64,000 nt of DNA. It comes from an uncultured Chloroflexota bacterium. Its GTDB lineage: Bacteria > Chloroflexota > Limnocylindria > Limnocylindrales > CSP1-4. The notes beneath the pieces are model-generated. The model saw only the letters and a program-made list of their open reading frames with translations, searched no databases and was not told the origin of the DNA. Both the position numbers and the translations under genes were made by a program. The stretch covers positions 62,001 to 126,000 of the forward strand of contig CAIJPD010000018.1 in the NCBI GenBank assembly GCA_903822495.1, in the 5' to 3' direction. Shown here in pieces: positions 8,079 through 15,501 of this stretch (its first letter is position 1; each line of letters opens with the position of its first letter).

Positions 8079-8566
8079 CCGCCGGAGCGTCCCTCATCCT
8101 GGGCGTCGGCAACATCCTCCTGCGCGATGAAGGCGTGGGGGTGATCGTCGCCCAGGCTCTCGTGAACCACCCCAACCTCCCGCCCGACACGATCGTCGTG
8201 GACGGCGGCACCCTGGGCCTCGACCTGCTGCCGATGATCGGCGACGCGGGGGCCCTGATCATGGTCGACGCGGTGAACCTGCGGGCCGCGCCCGGCACCA
8301 TCCGGATCATGCACGGCTGGGAGCTCCACACGGCGCTGGCCCAGCACGTCTCCCCCCACCAGGTGGGCGTCAACGACCTGGTCGCCCTCGCCCGCCTCAC
8401 GGGAACCCTGCCGGAGCGATTTGCCCTGGTGGGGATTCAACCGGAGGCGGTGGAGGTCGGCCTGGAGTTGACGCCAGCCGTCCAGGCCGCGCTGCCGGCC
8501 GCCATCCAGGCGGTCCTCGACGAGCTGCACGCGATGGCCGCCGTCCCGGCGGCCGGGGTCGCCTGA
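8075..8566 (+). CDS. Hydrogenase maturation endopeptidase (HyaD/HybD family)
   Basis: A 163-residue peptidase of the M52 family that clips the C-terminal tail of the large subunit after Ni insertion. It starts ASLILGVGNILLRDEGVGV. By alignment with HybD the Ni-sensing residues are Glu19 (RDEGVG), Asp65 (MVDAVN) and His95 (SPHQVGV). The length equals the family norm. Start ATG at 8075 overlaps the cytochrome b stop (ATGA). The substrate is presumably the tail VYDPEVGSS... of the large subunit in this operon. Confidence 0.94.
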   Translation: MTAGASLILGVGNILLRDEGVGVIVAQALVNHPNLPPDTIVVDGGTLGLDLLPMIGDAGALIMVDAVNLRAAPGTIRIMHGWELHTALAQHVSPHQVGVNDLVALARLTGTLPERFALVGIQPEAVEVGLELTPAVQAALPAAIQAVLDELHAMAAVPAAGVA

Positions 8567-8567
8567 C

Positions 8568-8906
8568 ATGCACGAGGCAGGCATCGCCCGCGCGGTCGCG
8601 GACGAAATCCGCCAGCAAGGCGCCCAGGGCGATCAGGTCCGCCTGTTCGTCACGGGCGGTCACGGCCAGCCCGAGGACTTTGATGCCGCCCTCCGGCTGC
8701 ATCTCTCGCTGGCCCTCCCAGGGCTTGACACCGCGGCGATCGAGGTCGTCCACCGGCCCACCAGCCGGCTGTGTCCCTCGTGTGCCGTGACCTTCGACGG
8801 GATCCGGCCCCTCGACCCCTGTCCGACGTGCGGGTCCGTGGGGCTGGAGACCCCCATCTCCGAGGAGATCGATCTCGAGATCCTTCCAGCCCCGGCGAGA
8901 GCCTGA
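8568..8906 (+). CDS. hypA: Hydrogenase nickel incorporation protein HypA
   Basis: A 112-residue nickel metallochaperone acting with HypB to load Ni into the large subunit. The N-terminal Ni site Met-His2-Glu3 (MHEAGIARAV) is intact. The zinc loop has two CxxC pairs: Cys69/Cys72 (RLCPSC) and Cys85/Cys88 (DPCPTC), spaced as usual. ATG at 8568 is one base after the TGA of the protease gene. HypB, HypD, HypE and HypF are not in this window and must be elsewhere in the genome. Confidence 0.95.
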   Translation: MHEAGIARAVADEIRQQGAQGDQVRLFVTGGHGQPEDFDAALRLHLSLALPGLDTAAIEVVHRPTSRLCPSCAVTFDGIRPLDPCPTCGSVGLETPISEEIDLEILPAPARA

Positions 8907-8908
8907 CG

Positions 8909-9166
8909 ATGTGCATCGGGTTCCCGGGCCGGGTGATTGCCGTCGACGCGTTTGGTGCGATGGTCGAGACCGAAGGCCGGTCTCGCCGGGCATCGACGCT
9001 GATGTACCCCGACGTCGCCGTCGGGGAGTGGGTATTCGTTGCTGCCGGGTCCATCGTCGAGCGTCTCGACCCGGAGGATGCTGAGCTTGTCCGCGCCACG
9101 CTGCTCGAAGCGCTGGCGCTTGAAGATGCCGAGGCCGACGCCGCGGCAGCAAGAGGAGTGGCGTGA
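8909..9166 (+). CDS. hypC: HypC/HybG/HupF family hydrogenase assembly chaperone
   Basis: An 85-residue chaperone that carries the Fe(CN)2CO moiety with HypD and holds the immature large subunit. The diagnostic N-terminus M-C2-I-G-F-P-G-R-V is present (Cys2 is essential in the family), followed by a small beta-barrel (VGEWVFVAAGSIVERLDPED). The C-terminus is a charged/alanine helix. ATG at 8909 lies two bases after the HypA stop. Its own TGA overlaps the start of the EamA gene (GTGATG), so the transporter downstream is in the same operon. Confidence 0.94.
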   Translation: MCIGFPGRVIAVDAFGAMVETEGRSRRASTLMYPDVAVGEWVFVAAGSIVERLDPEDAELVRATLLEALALEDAEADAAAARGVA

Positions 9167-10104
9167 TGGCCCGTTGGTCCGCTCGGATCCCCGTCTCGGT
9201 GCGCTGGGGCGCGCTGCTGGCGTTTGCCACGGCGTTGATCAGCGGCTTCTCCATCTACGTGAACGGCTTCGCCGTGAAGCAGCTGCCGGACGCGGCGGTC
9301 TACACCACGCTCAAGAACGGCGTAGCGGCGATCATCCTCATCGCGATCGCCGCCATGGCGGTCCGCCCAGCCCAGCTGCGGGCCATCCCGCGTCGCTCAT
9401 GGGGCGGCCTGGCGATCGTCGGCATCGTCGGCGGCAGCATCCCGTTCATCCTGTTCTTCACCGGCCTGGCCCAGGCCAGCGCGCCGTCGGCGGCGTTCAT
9501 CCAGAAGACCCTGTTCGTCTGGGTGGCGATGGCTGCGATCCCGTTCCTGGGCGAGCGGCTCGGCTTCGCACAGCTGGGTGCCATCGCAGTCCTGCTCGTC
9601 GGCCAGTTCCTGGTCATGCCGCCCAACGGCGTCCAGTGGGGCCAGGGTGAGACGATGATCGCGCTGGCCACCCTGTTCTGGGCGGTCGAGGTGGTCCTCG
9701 CCAAGCGACTCCTGAACGGCACGGTCCCCTCCCCCGTCCTGGCGGCAGCCCGACTGGGCTTCGGCATGGTGGTCCTGGTGGGCTACCTTGCGGTGACCGG
9801 GAAGCTGACCGGCATCACCGCGCTCAATGCCACGCAGTGGGCGTGGGCGCTGGGCACTGGCGCCATCCTGTCCGCCTACGTCGCCACCTGGTTCGCGGCG
9901 CTCCGCCGCGCGCCGGCAAGCCTCGTGACGGCGATCCTGGTGGTGGGCGCCCCCGTGACCGCGACCATCCAGGCCTTCGCCGGCGGGATGATCCCGGCGC
10001 CGCAGGTCCTTGCCGGCCAGGTCCTCATCGCGATCGCGGCGGCCGCACTGGCGACCTACGCGGTGCGGTCGATGGGGCATCGCGCGGCGGCCCCGGTCGC
10101 CTAG
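9166..10104 (+). CDS. EamA/DMT-superfamily transporter linked to the hydrogenase operon
   Basis: A 312-residue membrane protein with about ten hydrophobic helices arranged as two five-helix EamA repeats: repeat 1 begins LLAFATALISGFSIYVNGFA, repeat 2 begins GETMIALATLFWAVEVVLAK. Each repeat ends in the typical SAAFIQKTLFVW / ASLVTAILVVGAPV segments. DMT proteins export or import small metabolites. The substrate is not readable from sequence. ATG at 9166 shares the A of the hypC stop codon, so it is translated together with the maturation genes. A role in supplying or removing something for hydrogenase assembly is an inference from position only. Confidence 0.9.
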   Translation: MARWSARIPVSVRWGALLAFATALISGFSIYVNGFAVKQLPDAAVYTTLKNGVAAIILIAIAAMAVRPAQLRAIPRRSWGGLAIVGIVGGSIPFILFFTGLAQASAPSAAFIQKTLFVWVAMAAIPFLGERLGFAQLGAIAVLLVGQFLVMPPNGVQWGQGETMIALATLFWAVEVVLAKRLLNGTVPSPVLAAARLGFGMVVLVGYLAVTGKLTGITALNATQWAWALGTGAILSAYVATWFAALRRAPASLVTAILVVGAPVTATIQAFAGGMIPAPQVLAGQVLIAIAAAALATYAVRSMGHRAAAPVA

Positions 10105-10116
10105 GGCAGCGCTCCC

Positions 10117-10923
10117 ATGGCGTCCCCAATCTCCTTTGGCGAACCCGCAGCCCGGGGCGTCCCGCCGCCCCGGGCGCTTCCTGTCCCCGGCCCCATCCTC
10201 TTCGCCCGCTACGCGTACGGCCCAAACAACCTGGGCTACTGCGGCCCCGAGGAGGCGCAGGCCCTCTTCGAGCACGCGACCGATGGCGCGGGCGACGATC
10301 GCGCCCTGCGTGATCTTGCCAGCCAGTTCGAGGGGGCCTACCCCTACCTGCAGCTGATCGCGGTCGCCAACGACCTCCCCGATCCCCTCGACCCGCGCGT
10401 CGTCGAGGCGTACTGGCTGGGCAACGACCTCCTCGACCGGGTGACGCCGGCCCTCCTGGGTGCTTCCATGGAGCGACGCTTCCGGCCGCGCCTCCGGGCG
10501 GACGGTTGGCGCTGGCTCGCCACCAAGCCCGAGGCCGGGGCGGTACCGGTCCACGCGTTCCACGTGCTGGACGTCTTCCCGCGCGTCGGCCTGATGCGGG
10601 GCGGGCAGGCGATCGAGCGGGCGGTCCAGATCATGGACTCATGCCGGATCCGGTGGGGCCGCGTCCTGGAGCGGGACGGCGACTGGCTGGTGGTCTCGGC
10701 GGTGCCCCTCGAGCTGGCCGACGGCAAGCTGGCCATCGCGGCCCCGCGCGTCGAGCGGATCCGGGGCTGGCGGGACGGCGCCGGGTTCCTCGACGGCGTG
10801 GACGCCGGCGACGTGGTCTCCATCCACTGGGACTGGGCATGCGATCGTCTGGACCGGCGGCGGCTGGCGCTCCTGCAGGAGTGGACGACCCGACAGCTGA
10901 CGATCGCGAACCAGACGATCTGA
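10117..10923 (+). CDS. Uncharacterised protein (probably DUF6390) closing the hydrogenase operon
   Basis: A 268-residue soluble protein with no catalytic motif I can name. Its hallmark is the segment FARYAYGPNNLGYCGPEEAQ at about residues 28-47, containing a single conserved-looking Cys, then an acidic helix rich in Asp/Glu and Trp-containing blocks (AYWLGNDLLDRV, RWGRVLERDGDWLVV, SIHWDWACDRLDRRRL). I believe this is the DUF6390 family, which I associate with actinobacterial hydrogenase loci; that assignment is from memory. It begins 12 bp after the EamA stop, in the same direction, so it is very likely part of the hydrogenase transcript. Function unknown. Confidence 0.75.
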   Translation: MASPISFGEPAARGVPPPRALPVPGPILFARYAYGPNNLGYCGPEEAQALFEHATDGAGDDRALRDLASQFEGAYPYLQLIAVANDLPDPLDPRVVEAYWLGNDLLDRVTPALLGASMERRFRPRLRADGWRWLATKPEAGAVPVHAFHVLDVFPRVGLMRGGQAIERAVQIMDSCRIRWGRVLERDGDWLVVSAVPLELADGKLAIAAPRVERIRGWRDGAGFLDGVDAGDVVSIHWDWACDRLDRRRLALLQEWTTRQLTIANQTI

Positions 10924-11013
10924 CACCGACCCGGGTGGCCCGGCCGGGCAGTTGACGATCGCAACCCCGTCACGCCCGGCGGTGCCCGCCGCCGTTGTCG
11001 ATCCGGCCAGGAC

Positions 11014-11889
11014 CTAGGTTCGCACGACCAGCACGCTGGTCCGGGCGGTCGCCACCAGCTCGTCGCTGGTGCTCCCCAGCAGGAACCGGTCGACGCCCGA
11101 CATGCCGCGCGAACCCACCACGATCAGGTCCGCGTCCGCCTGGGCGGCCAGGATCTCCAGCTCTGCGCTGGCCCGGCCGTGGCGCGCGTGTGGCGTGGCG
11201 GCCAGCCCATCGCGGTGGAGGCGATCGGCCGCGTCGCGCGCGATGTCCACGCCGGCCAGCCGCGATTCGGCCAGGTCCTCGGGTCGACCTTTGTGGTGCG
11301 TCGCCGCGTCATCGCCGAGCGCGGACGGCAGGAGTGTGTCCCCGACCTCCCAGGCGCTGAGCACCTCCACGGCCGGGGCACCCCGGTAGGGAAGCGCGGC
11401 GAGCAGCGCGAGCGCGGCATCCGCGTCGGGTGATTCGTCGTAGCCCAGCACGATCCGCGTGATTGGCTGGCCATCCCGGGCGATCAGCACCGGCACATGG
11501 CAGTGGCGCGCGACCCTGACCGCGACCCGTCCGCTGTAGCCGCGCCCGTCGCCGTCCGCGGAGCGGGATCCCAGCATCACGAGGTCAGGCTGGGTCGCCT
11601 CGGCGAACGCGACAATCTCGTCGGCCGCATGACCGGTACGAACCGAGGCCTCCACGCTGAAGCCCGCGGCCTCGAGCCGCTGCCGCTCACCCGCGAGGAG
11701 CCGGGCCATCTGCTGGGCCTGGTCGGTGTCGGCCTGGCCGGTGTCGGCCTGGCGCCCCGATCCACCCCACCGACCCCCGGCGACAGCCAGGAGGTCCACG
11801 ACGACCTCATCGGCGGCAAAGCTGCCGATCAGCTTGTCGATCGCGGCGGCGGCTCGCGGGGAGCCGTCCGATGGGCACAGGATCCTCAC
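11014..11889 (-). CDS. Tandem universal stress protein (two UspA domains)
   Basis: A 291-residue cytoplasmic protein with two UspA domains. Domain 1 is residues 1-136 (MRILCPSDGSPRAAAAIDKL ... PDLVMLGSRSADGDGRGYSG). Domain 2 is 143-290 (RIVLGYDESPDADAALALLA ... ADLIVVGSRGMSGVDRFLLG, TSVLVVRT). Both carry the ATP-binding-type Gly loop G-S-R-x-x-x-G; domain 2 is closer to consensus (G-2x-G-9x-G-S). A 15-bp unit is repeated in tandem inside domain 1 (11724-11753), giving the GQADTDQ repeat. The GTG start has GGAAGGA about 12 bases upstream. It is convergent with the hydrogenase operon and divergent from the subtilisin. Confidence 0.9.
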   Translation of the reverse strand: MRILCPSDGSPRAAAAIDKLIGSFAADEVVVDLLAVAGGRWGGSGRQADTGQADTDQAQQMARLLAGERQRLEAAGFSVEASVRTGHAADEIVAFAEATQPDLVMLGSRSADGDGRGYSGRVAVRVARHCHVPVLIARDGQPITRIVLGYDESPDADAALALLAALPYRGAPAVEVLSAWEVGDTLLPSALGDDAATHHKGRPEDLAESRLAGVDIARDAADRLHRDGLAATPHARHGRASAELEILAAQADADLIVVGSRGMSGVDRFLLGSTSDELVATARTSVLVVRT

Positions 11890-12222
11890 CTGGTGGACCC
11901 GTCCTTCCTGTTGACTACCGGTTCGCTGTCAGGCTGCCGGTTTCCCGTCAGGCCGGCGGCCCTCCACCGGCTGCCACCACTCTCCGGCGACCCGTGTCGC
12001 GGGGGTAGAGCCGTCGGACCCGTCGAAGAGGACCCATGGCCCGAGGGTCCCCCACTAGGCCGGCCGTGCCCCTCGATGCATGGACCAGCAGGGGGCCTGG
12101 CCTCCCCCGGGGGACGACGGGACCCATGACGAGTGGGCTATTTCGACCCGTGACTTCCGGCAGTACGATGACCCGACCAAGATCCCCCGGCGAGTCCCAG
12201 CCGAACACCCGGAGTGGAGACT
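11890..12222. other. Divergent intergenic region between USP and subtilisin genes
   Basis: 333 bp with no convincing coding frame. It must hold the promoters of both flanking genes. A weak sigma70-like pair for the plus-strand gene is annotated separately. I see no tRNA, inverted repeat or conserved small ORF here. Confidence 0.5.
12141..12169 (+). promoter_or_regulatory. Possible promoter of the subtilisin gene
   Basis: TTTCGA (12141-12146) and TACGAT (12164-12169) with a 17-bp spacer. The predicted RNA start is about 48 bases before the ATG at 12223, which has GGAG/GTGGAG upstream. The -35 is poor, so the call rests mainly on the -10 and the spacing. Confidence 0.35.
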
Positions 12223-15200
12223 ATGCATCGTCACCGCCAACACGCAATCCTCGGACGCCTCGCGGTCAGCCTCGCGCTGATGGCGACCCTCGTCAGTTCC
12301 GGCGTCGCGTTTGCCACGGCGCCCGATGGCGGGCGTGATGCCGACGCGGTGGCGGCCGAACTGGCGCGACCGCACGTCGCCGACGCCGTCCTCGTCCGCT
12401 ACCGGGACCAGGCCAGCGACGCGGAGAAGTCCGCGGTGCGGACCCGCGCTGGGGCGCTGGGGACACGGGAGCTCTCCCGGCTCGCCAGGGGCGTGGAGCG
12501 GTTCGAACTGCCCGCGGGCGCGTCGCTCGCGGTCGTCCTCGCGGCGCTCAAGGCCGACCCACGCGTGGCCATCGCGCAGCCCGACTACATCGTGACCAAG
12601 CAGGTCACCTCCAACGACCCGTACTACACGGCCGGCTCGCTGTGGGGCATGGAGGGCGACGCGTCTCCCCTCGTCACCAACCAGTACGGCTCCGGCGCGG
12701 CCGAGGCGTGGGCCGCCGGCTACACCGGCTCGTCCAGCGTCGTGATCGGCGTGATCGACGAGGGCGTCCAGTTCGACCACCCGGACCTGGCGGCCAACAT
12801 CTGGACGAACCCGGGTGAGATCGCCGGCAACGGAATCGACGACGACGCCAACGGCTTCATCGACGACGTCCATGGCTGGGACTTCTTCAACAACGACAGC
12901 ACCGTCTACGATGCCGGCGGCGACAGCCACGGCACGCACGTGTCCGGGACCATCGGCGGCGTCGGCAACAACGGCGTCGGCGTGGCCGGCGTGAACTGGC
13001 AGGTCAAGATCATCTCCACCAAGTTCCTGGGCCCCAGCGGCGGCTCTACCTCGGATGCCGTGCGCGCCCTCGACTACCTGACGGACCTGAAGGTCAACCA
13101 CGGGGTCAACCTCGTCGCCAGCAGCAACTCGTGGGGCGGGGGCGGCTTCGACCAGGTGCTCCTGGACGCCATCAACCGGAGCGGCGACGCAGGCATGCTC
13201 TTCATCGCAGCGGCCGGCAACGGCGCCAGCAACACGGATTCGGTCGCCAACTACCCCTCCAACTACCAGTGCACCAACGGCGGGACCCGCGGCTACGACT
13301 GCCTGATCTCCGTCGCCGCGATCGATTCCACGGGCGCCAAGGCCAGCTTCTCCAACTGGGGCGCCACCACGGTCGACCTGGGCGCACCGGGCGTGAACAT
13401 CACCTCGACGCTCCCCACCAACACCTACGGCGCCTACAGCGGCACCTCCATGGCCACGCCGCATGTCTCCGGCGCCGTCGCGCTGTGCAAGTCCGTCAAC
13501 CCGGCCATCACGGCGCAGGGGGTCCGGGCAGCCATCCTGGGCTCCGCGGCGCCAACCGCATCCATGTCCGGCACCACCGTCACCGGCGGTCGCCTCGACG
13601 TCGGCGCCATGATTGCCCTCTGTGCGCCGGCCAGCGCGCCTGTCACCGGCGGGCCCGGCAACACCCTGAATGCCAGCGCCAGCGCACCCACCCGCGTCTC
13701 CCTGACGTGGACCGATGGCGCCACGGACGAGGCCGCCTGGGAGATCCAGCAGAGCCCCGCCGGCTGCGGCGCGTGGGTCACGGTCGGCAGCGCCGGCGCC
13801 AACCAGGCCAGCTTCGCCGTCAACGGGCTGCAGCCCTCCACCGCGTACTGCTTCCGCGTCCGCGCGACGAACGGCTTCAACGGCGGCAGCCAATCGGCGT
13901 GGTCAAACAGCGCCACCGCCACCACGACGGCGCCCCCGCAGCCATACGCCTGCGTCACCACGCCGTATGCCTGGATCGACGCCTCGGCGGGTGGCACGTC
14001 GTACGCCCTGACTGACGACTCCGCCGCGACGGTCACCATCCCGTTCGCGTTCAACTTCTACGGCGAGCCGGTCGCGGCCGCCCAGGTGGCATCAAACGGC
14101 TTCCTGCGCCTGGATAGCGGGTCAGCGACGGCGTACAGCAACGTCGCCATCCCCACCGCAGGCGATCCAAACGCCTTCATCGCCGCCTTCTGGGATGACC
14201 TCAACCCGGGGCTCGGCGGCAGCGTGTGGACCCGGACAGTGGGTAGCGCGCCCAACCGCCAGTTCGTGGCGGAGTGGCTGAACGTGCCGCACTTCAGCGT
14301 GGCGTCCAGCAACCTGACCTTCGAGATCGTGCTCGACGAGGCCACCGGCGCCATCACCATGCAGTGGCAGGACGCCCTGGTGGGCAGCGTCTCGTACGAC
14401 TACGGCGCATCGGCCACGGTCGGAATCGAGAACCAGGCCGGAGCGGCCGGAACCCAGCTCTCCCTGAATGCGGCAGCGCTGGCCAACCTGACGGCCCAGC
14501 GATGCACCAACGGCGTCGCGGCCACCCCGCCGACCGTCAGCACCACCTCGCTCCCCGACGGGACCACCGGCTCGCCCTACGCGGCCACGCTCGCCGCCGC
14601 GGGCGGTACGGCCCCCTACGCCTGGGCCATCACCGGCAGCCTGCCGGCCGGCCTCTCCCTGAACGCCGGCACCGGGGCCATCTCGGGCACGCCCAGCGCG
14701 ACCGGGACGACCACGTTCAGCGCGGTGGTCACCGGCAACGACGGGGCCAGCTCCGGCCGGTCCCTGTCGATCCGCGTGGCCGCGCCGCTCTCCATCACCA
14801 CGGCGTCGCTCACCGGTGGGACCGTGGGCACCGCGTCCTCGCGCACGGTGGCGGCGACCGGCGGCCAGACCCCGTACGCGTGGTCGGTCATCGGCAGCCT
14901 GCCCAACGGGCTGACTATCAACGCCTCCACGGGCGTCATCTCGGGCACCCCCACGGTGGCCGGCACATTCGCCTTCACGGTCCAGGTCACCGACGCCGGC
15001 CAGCCGACGCCCCGCGTCGCGACCAGGGCGCTGTCGATCACCATCGCCAGCGTTGCCGTTCCCGCGGCGTTCAACAAGTCCTCGCCCAGCAACGGCTCGC
15101 GCGTCAGCTCGTCCACGCAGGCCACGCTGAGCTGGGCCGCCAGCACCCGCGCGACCTCGTACCAGTACTGCGTGTCACTGACCACTGGCGTCTGCACGAC

Positions 15201-15345
15201 GTGGACCAGCACCGGGACCTCACGCTCCGTGATCGTCACCGGGCTCACGACCGCGCGGACCTACTACTGGCAGGTCCGCGCGGTCAACGCGGGCGGCACC
15301 ACGAACGCCAACGGCGGCACGTGGTGGTCGTTCCGAACCCGCTAG
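12223..15345 (+). CDS. Secreted multidomain subtilisin-like serine protease (S8)
   Basis: A 1040-residue exported protease. Order: Sec signal peptide (residues 1-33, LAVSLALMATLVSSGVAFAT); inhibitor I9-like propeptide (about 50-130, DAVLVRYRDQASDAEKSAVR); S8 catalytic domain with Asp179 (IGVIDEGVQFDHPDL), His236 (GDSHGTHVSG), oxyanion Asn333 (FIAAAGNG) and Ser409 (SGTSMATPH); a fibronectin type III domain (about 470-565); a beta domain of about 190 residues (TIPFAFNFYGEPVAAAQVAS); two putative Ig repeats with the same core (ATGGQTPYAWS and AAGGTAPYAWA, ending GAISGTPSATG/GVISGTPTVAG); and a C-terminal Fn3-like domain. No sortase or S-layer anchor is seen, so it is probably released. Start ATG 12223 is supported by GTGGAG just upstream. 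Confidence 0.95.
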   Translation: MHRHRQHAILGRLAVSLALMATLVSSGVAFATAPDGGRDADAVAAELARPHVADAVLVRYRDQASDAEKSAVRTRAGALGTRELSRLARGVERFELPAGASLAVVLAALKADPRVAIAQPDYIVTKQVTSNDPYYTAGSLWGMEGDASPLVTNQYGSGAAEAWAAGYTGSSSVVIGVIDEGVQFDHPDLAANIWTNPGEIAGNGIDDDANGFIDDVHGWDFFNNDSTVYDAGGDSHGTHVSGTIGGVGNNGVGVAGVNWQVKIISTKFLGPSGGSTSDAVRALDYLTDLKVNHGVNLVASSNSWGGGGFDQVLLDAINRSGDAGMLFIAAAGNGASNTDSVANYPSNYQCTNGGTRGYDCLISVAAIDSTGAKASFSNWGATTVDLGAPGVNITSTLPTNTYGAYSGTSMATPHVSGAVALCKSVNPAITAQGVRAAILGSAAPTASMSGTTVTGGRLDVGAMIALCAPASAPVTGGPGNTLNASASAPTRVSLTWTDGATDEAAWEIQQSPAGCGAWVTVGSAGANQASFAVNGLQPSTAYCFRVRATNGFNGGSQSAWSNSATATTTAPPQPYACVTTPYAWIDASAGGTSYALTDDSAATVTIPFAFNFYGEPVAAAQVASNGFLRLDSGSATAYSNVAIPTAGDPNAFIAAFWDDLNPGLGGSVWTRTVGSAPNRQFVAEWLNVPHFSVASSNLTFEIVLDEATGAITMQWQDALVGSVSYDYGASATVGIENQAGAAGTQLSLNAAALANLTAQRCTNGVAATPPTVSTTSLPDGTTGSPYAATLAAAGGTAPYAWAITGSLPAGLSLNAGTGAISGTPSATGTTTFSAVVTGNDGASSGRSLSIRVAAPLSITTASLTGGTVGTASSRTVAATGGQTPYAWSVIGSLPNGLTINASTGVISGTPTVAGTFAFTVQVTDAGQPTPRVATRALSITIASVAVPAAFNKSSPSNGSRVSSSTQATLSWAASTRATSYQYCVSLTTGVCTTWTSTGTSRSVIVTGLTTARTYYWQVRAVNAGGTTNANGGTWWSFRTR

Positions 15346-15393
15346 ACAGGATCGACTTCCCGGACCGGGGCCGCCCGGCCCGGGAAGCACACA

Positions 15394-15427
15394 ACGAGGC
15401 CGCGACGGATCACCGTCGCGGCCTCGT
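15394..15427. terminator. Hairpin between convergent genes, likely bidirectional terminator
   Basis: A perfect 15-bp stem (15394-15408 with 15413-15427) around a four-base loop ATCA, extremely GC-rich, 49 bp after the subtilisin stop and 75 bp before the RND gene stop on the other strand. There is no clear T-run on either side, so termination may not be purely intrinsic. A second, weaker inverted repeat (CTTCCCGG/CCGGGAAG) lies just before it at 15356-15389. Confidence 0.6.
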
Positions 15428-15501
15428 GATTCGCTGGGGTCCGTGGTGCCCGACCGGACCCGGTCGGTGGCGACGGCCGGTCGGTACCCGGCTTGCCTGG
15501 A

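Noticed and set aside
10942-10953. Palindrome GCCCGGCCGGGC after the DUF6390-like gene as a terminator
   Set aside because: It has no loop, so it cannot form a hairpin as it stands, and no T-run follows.
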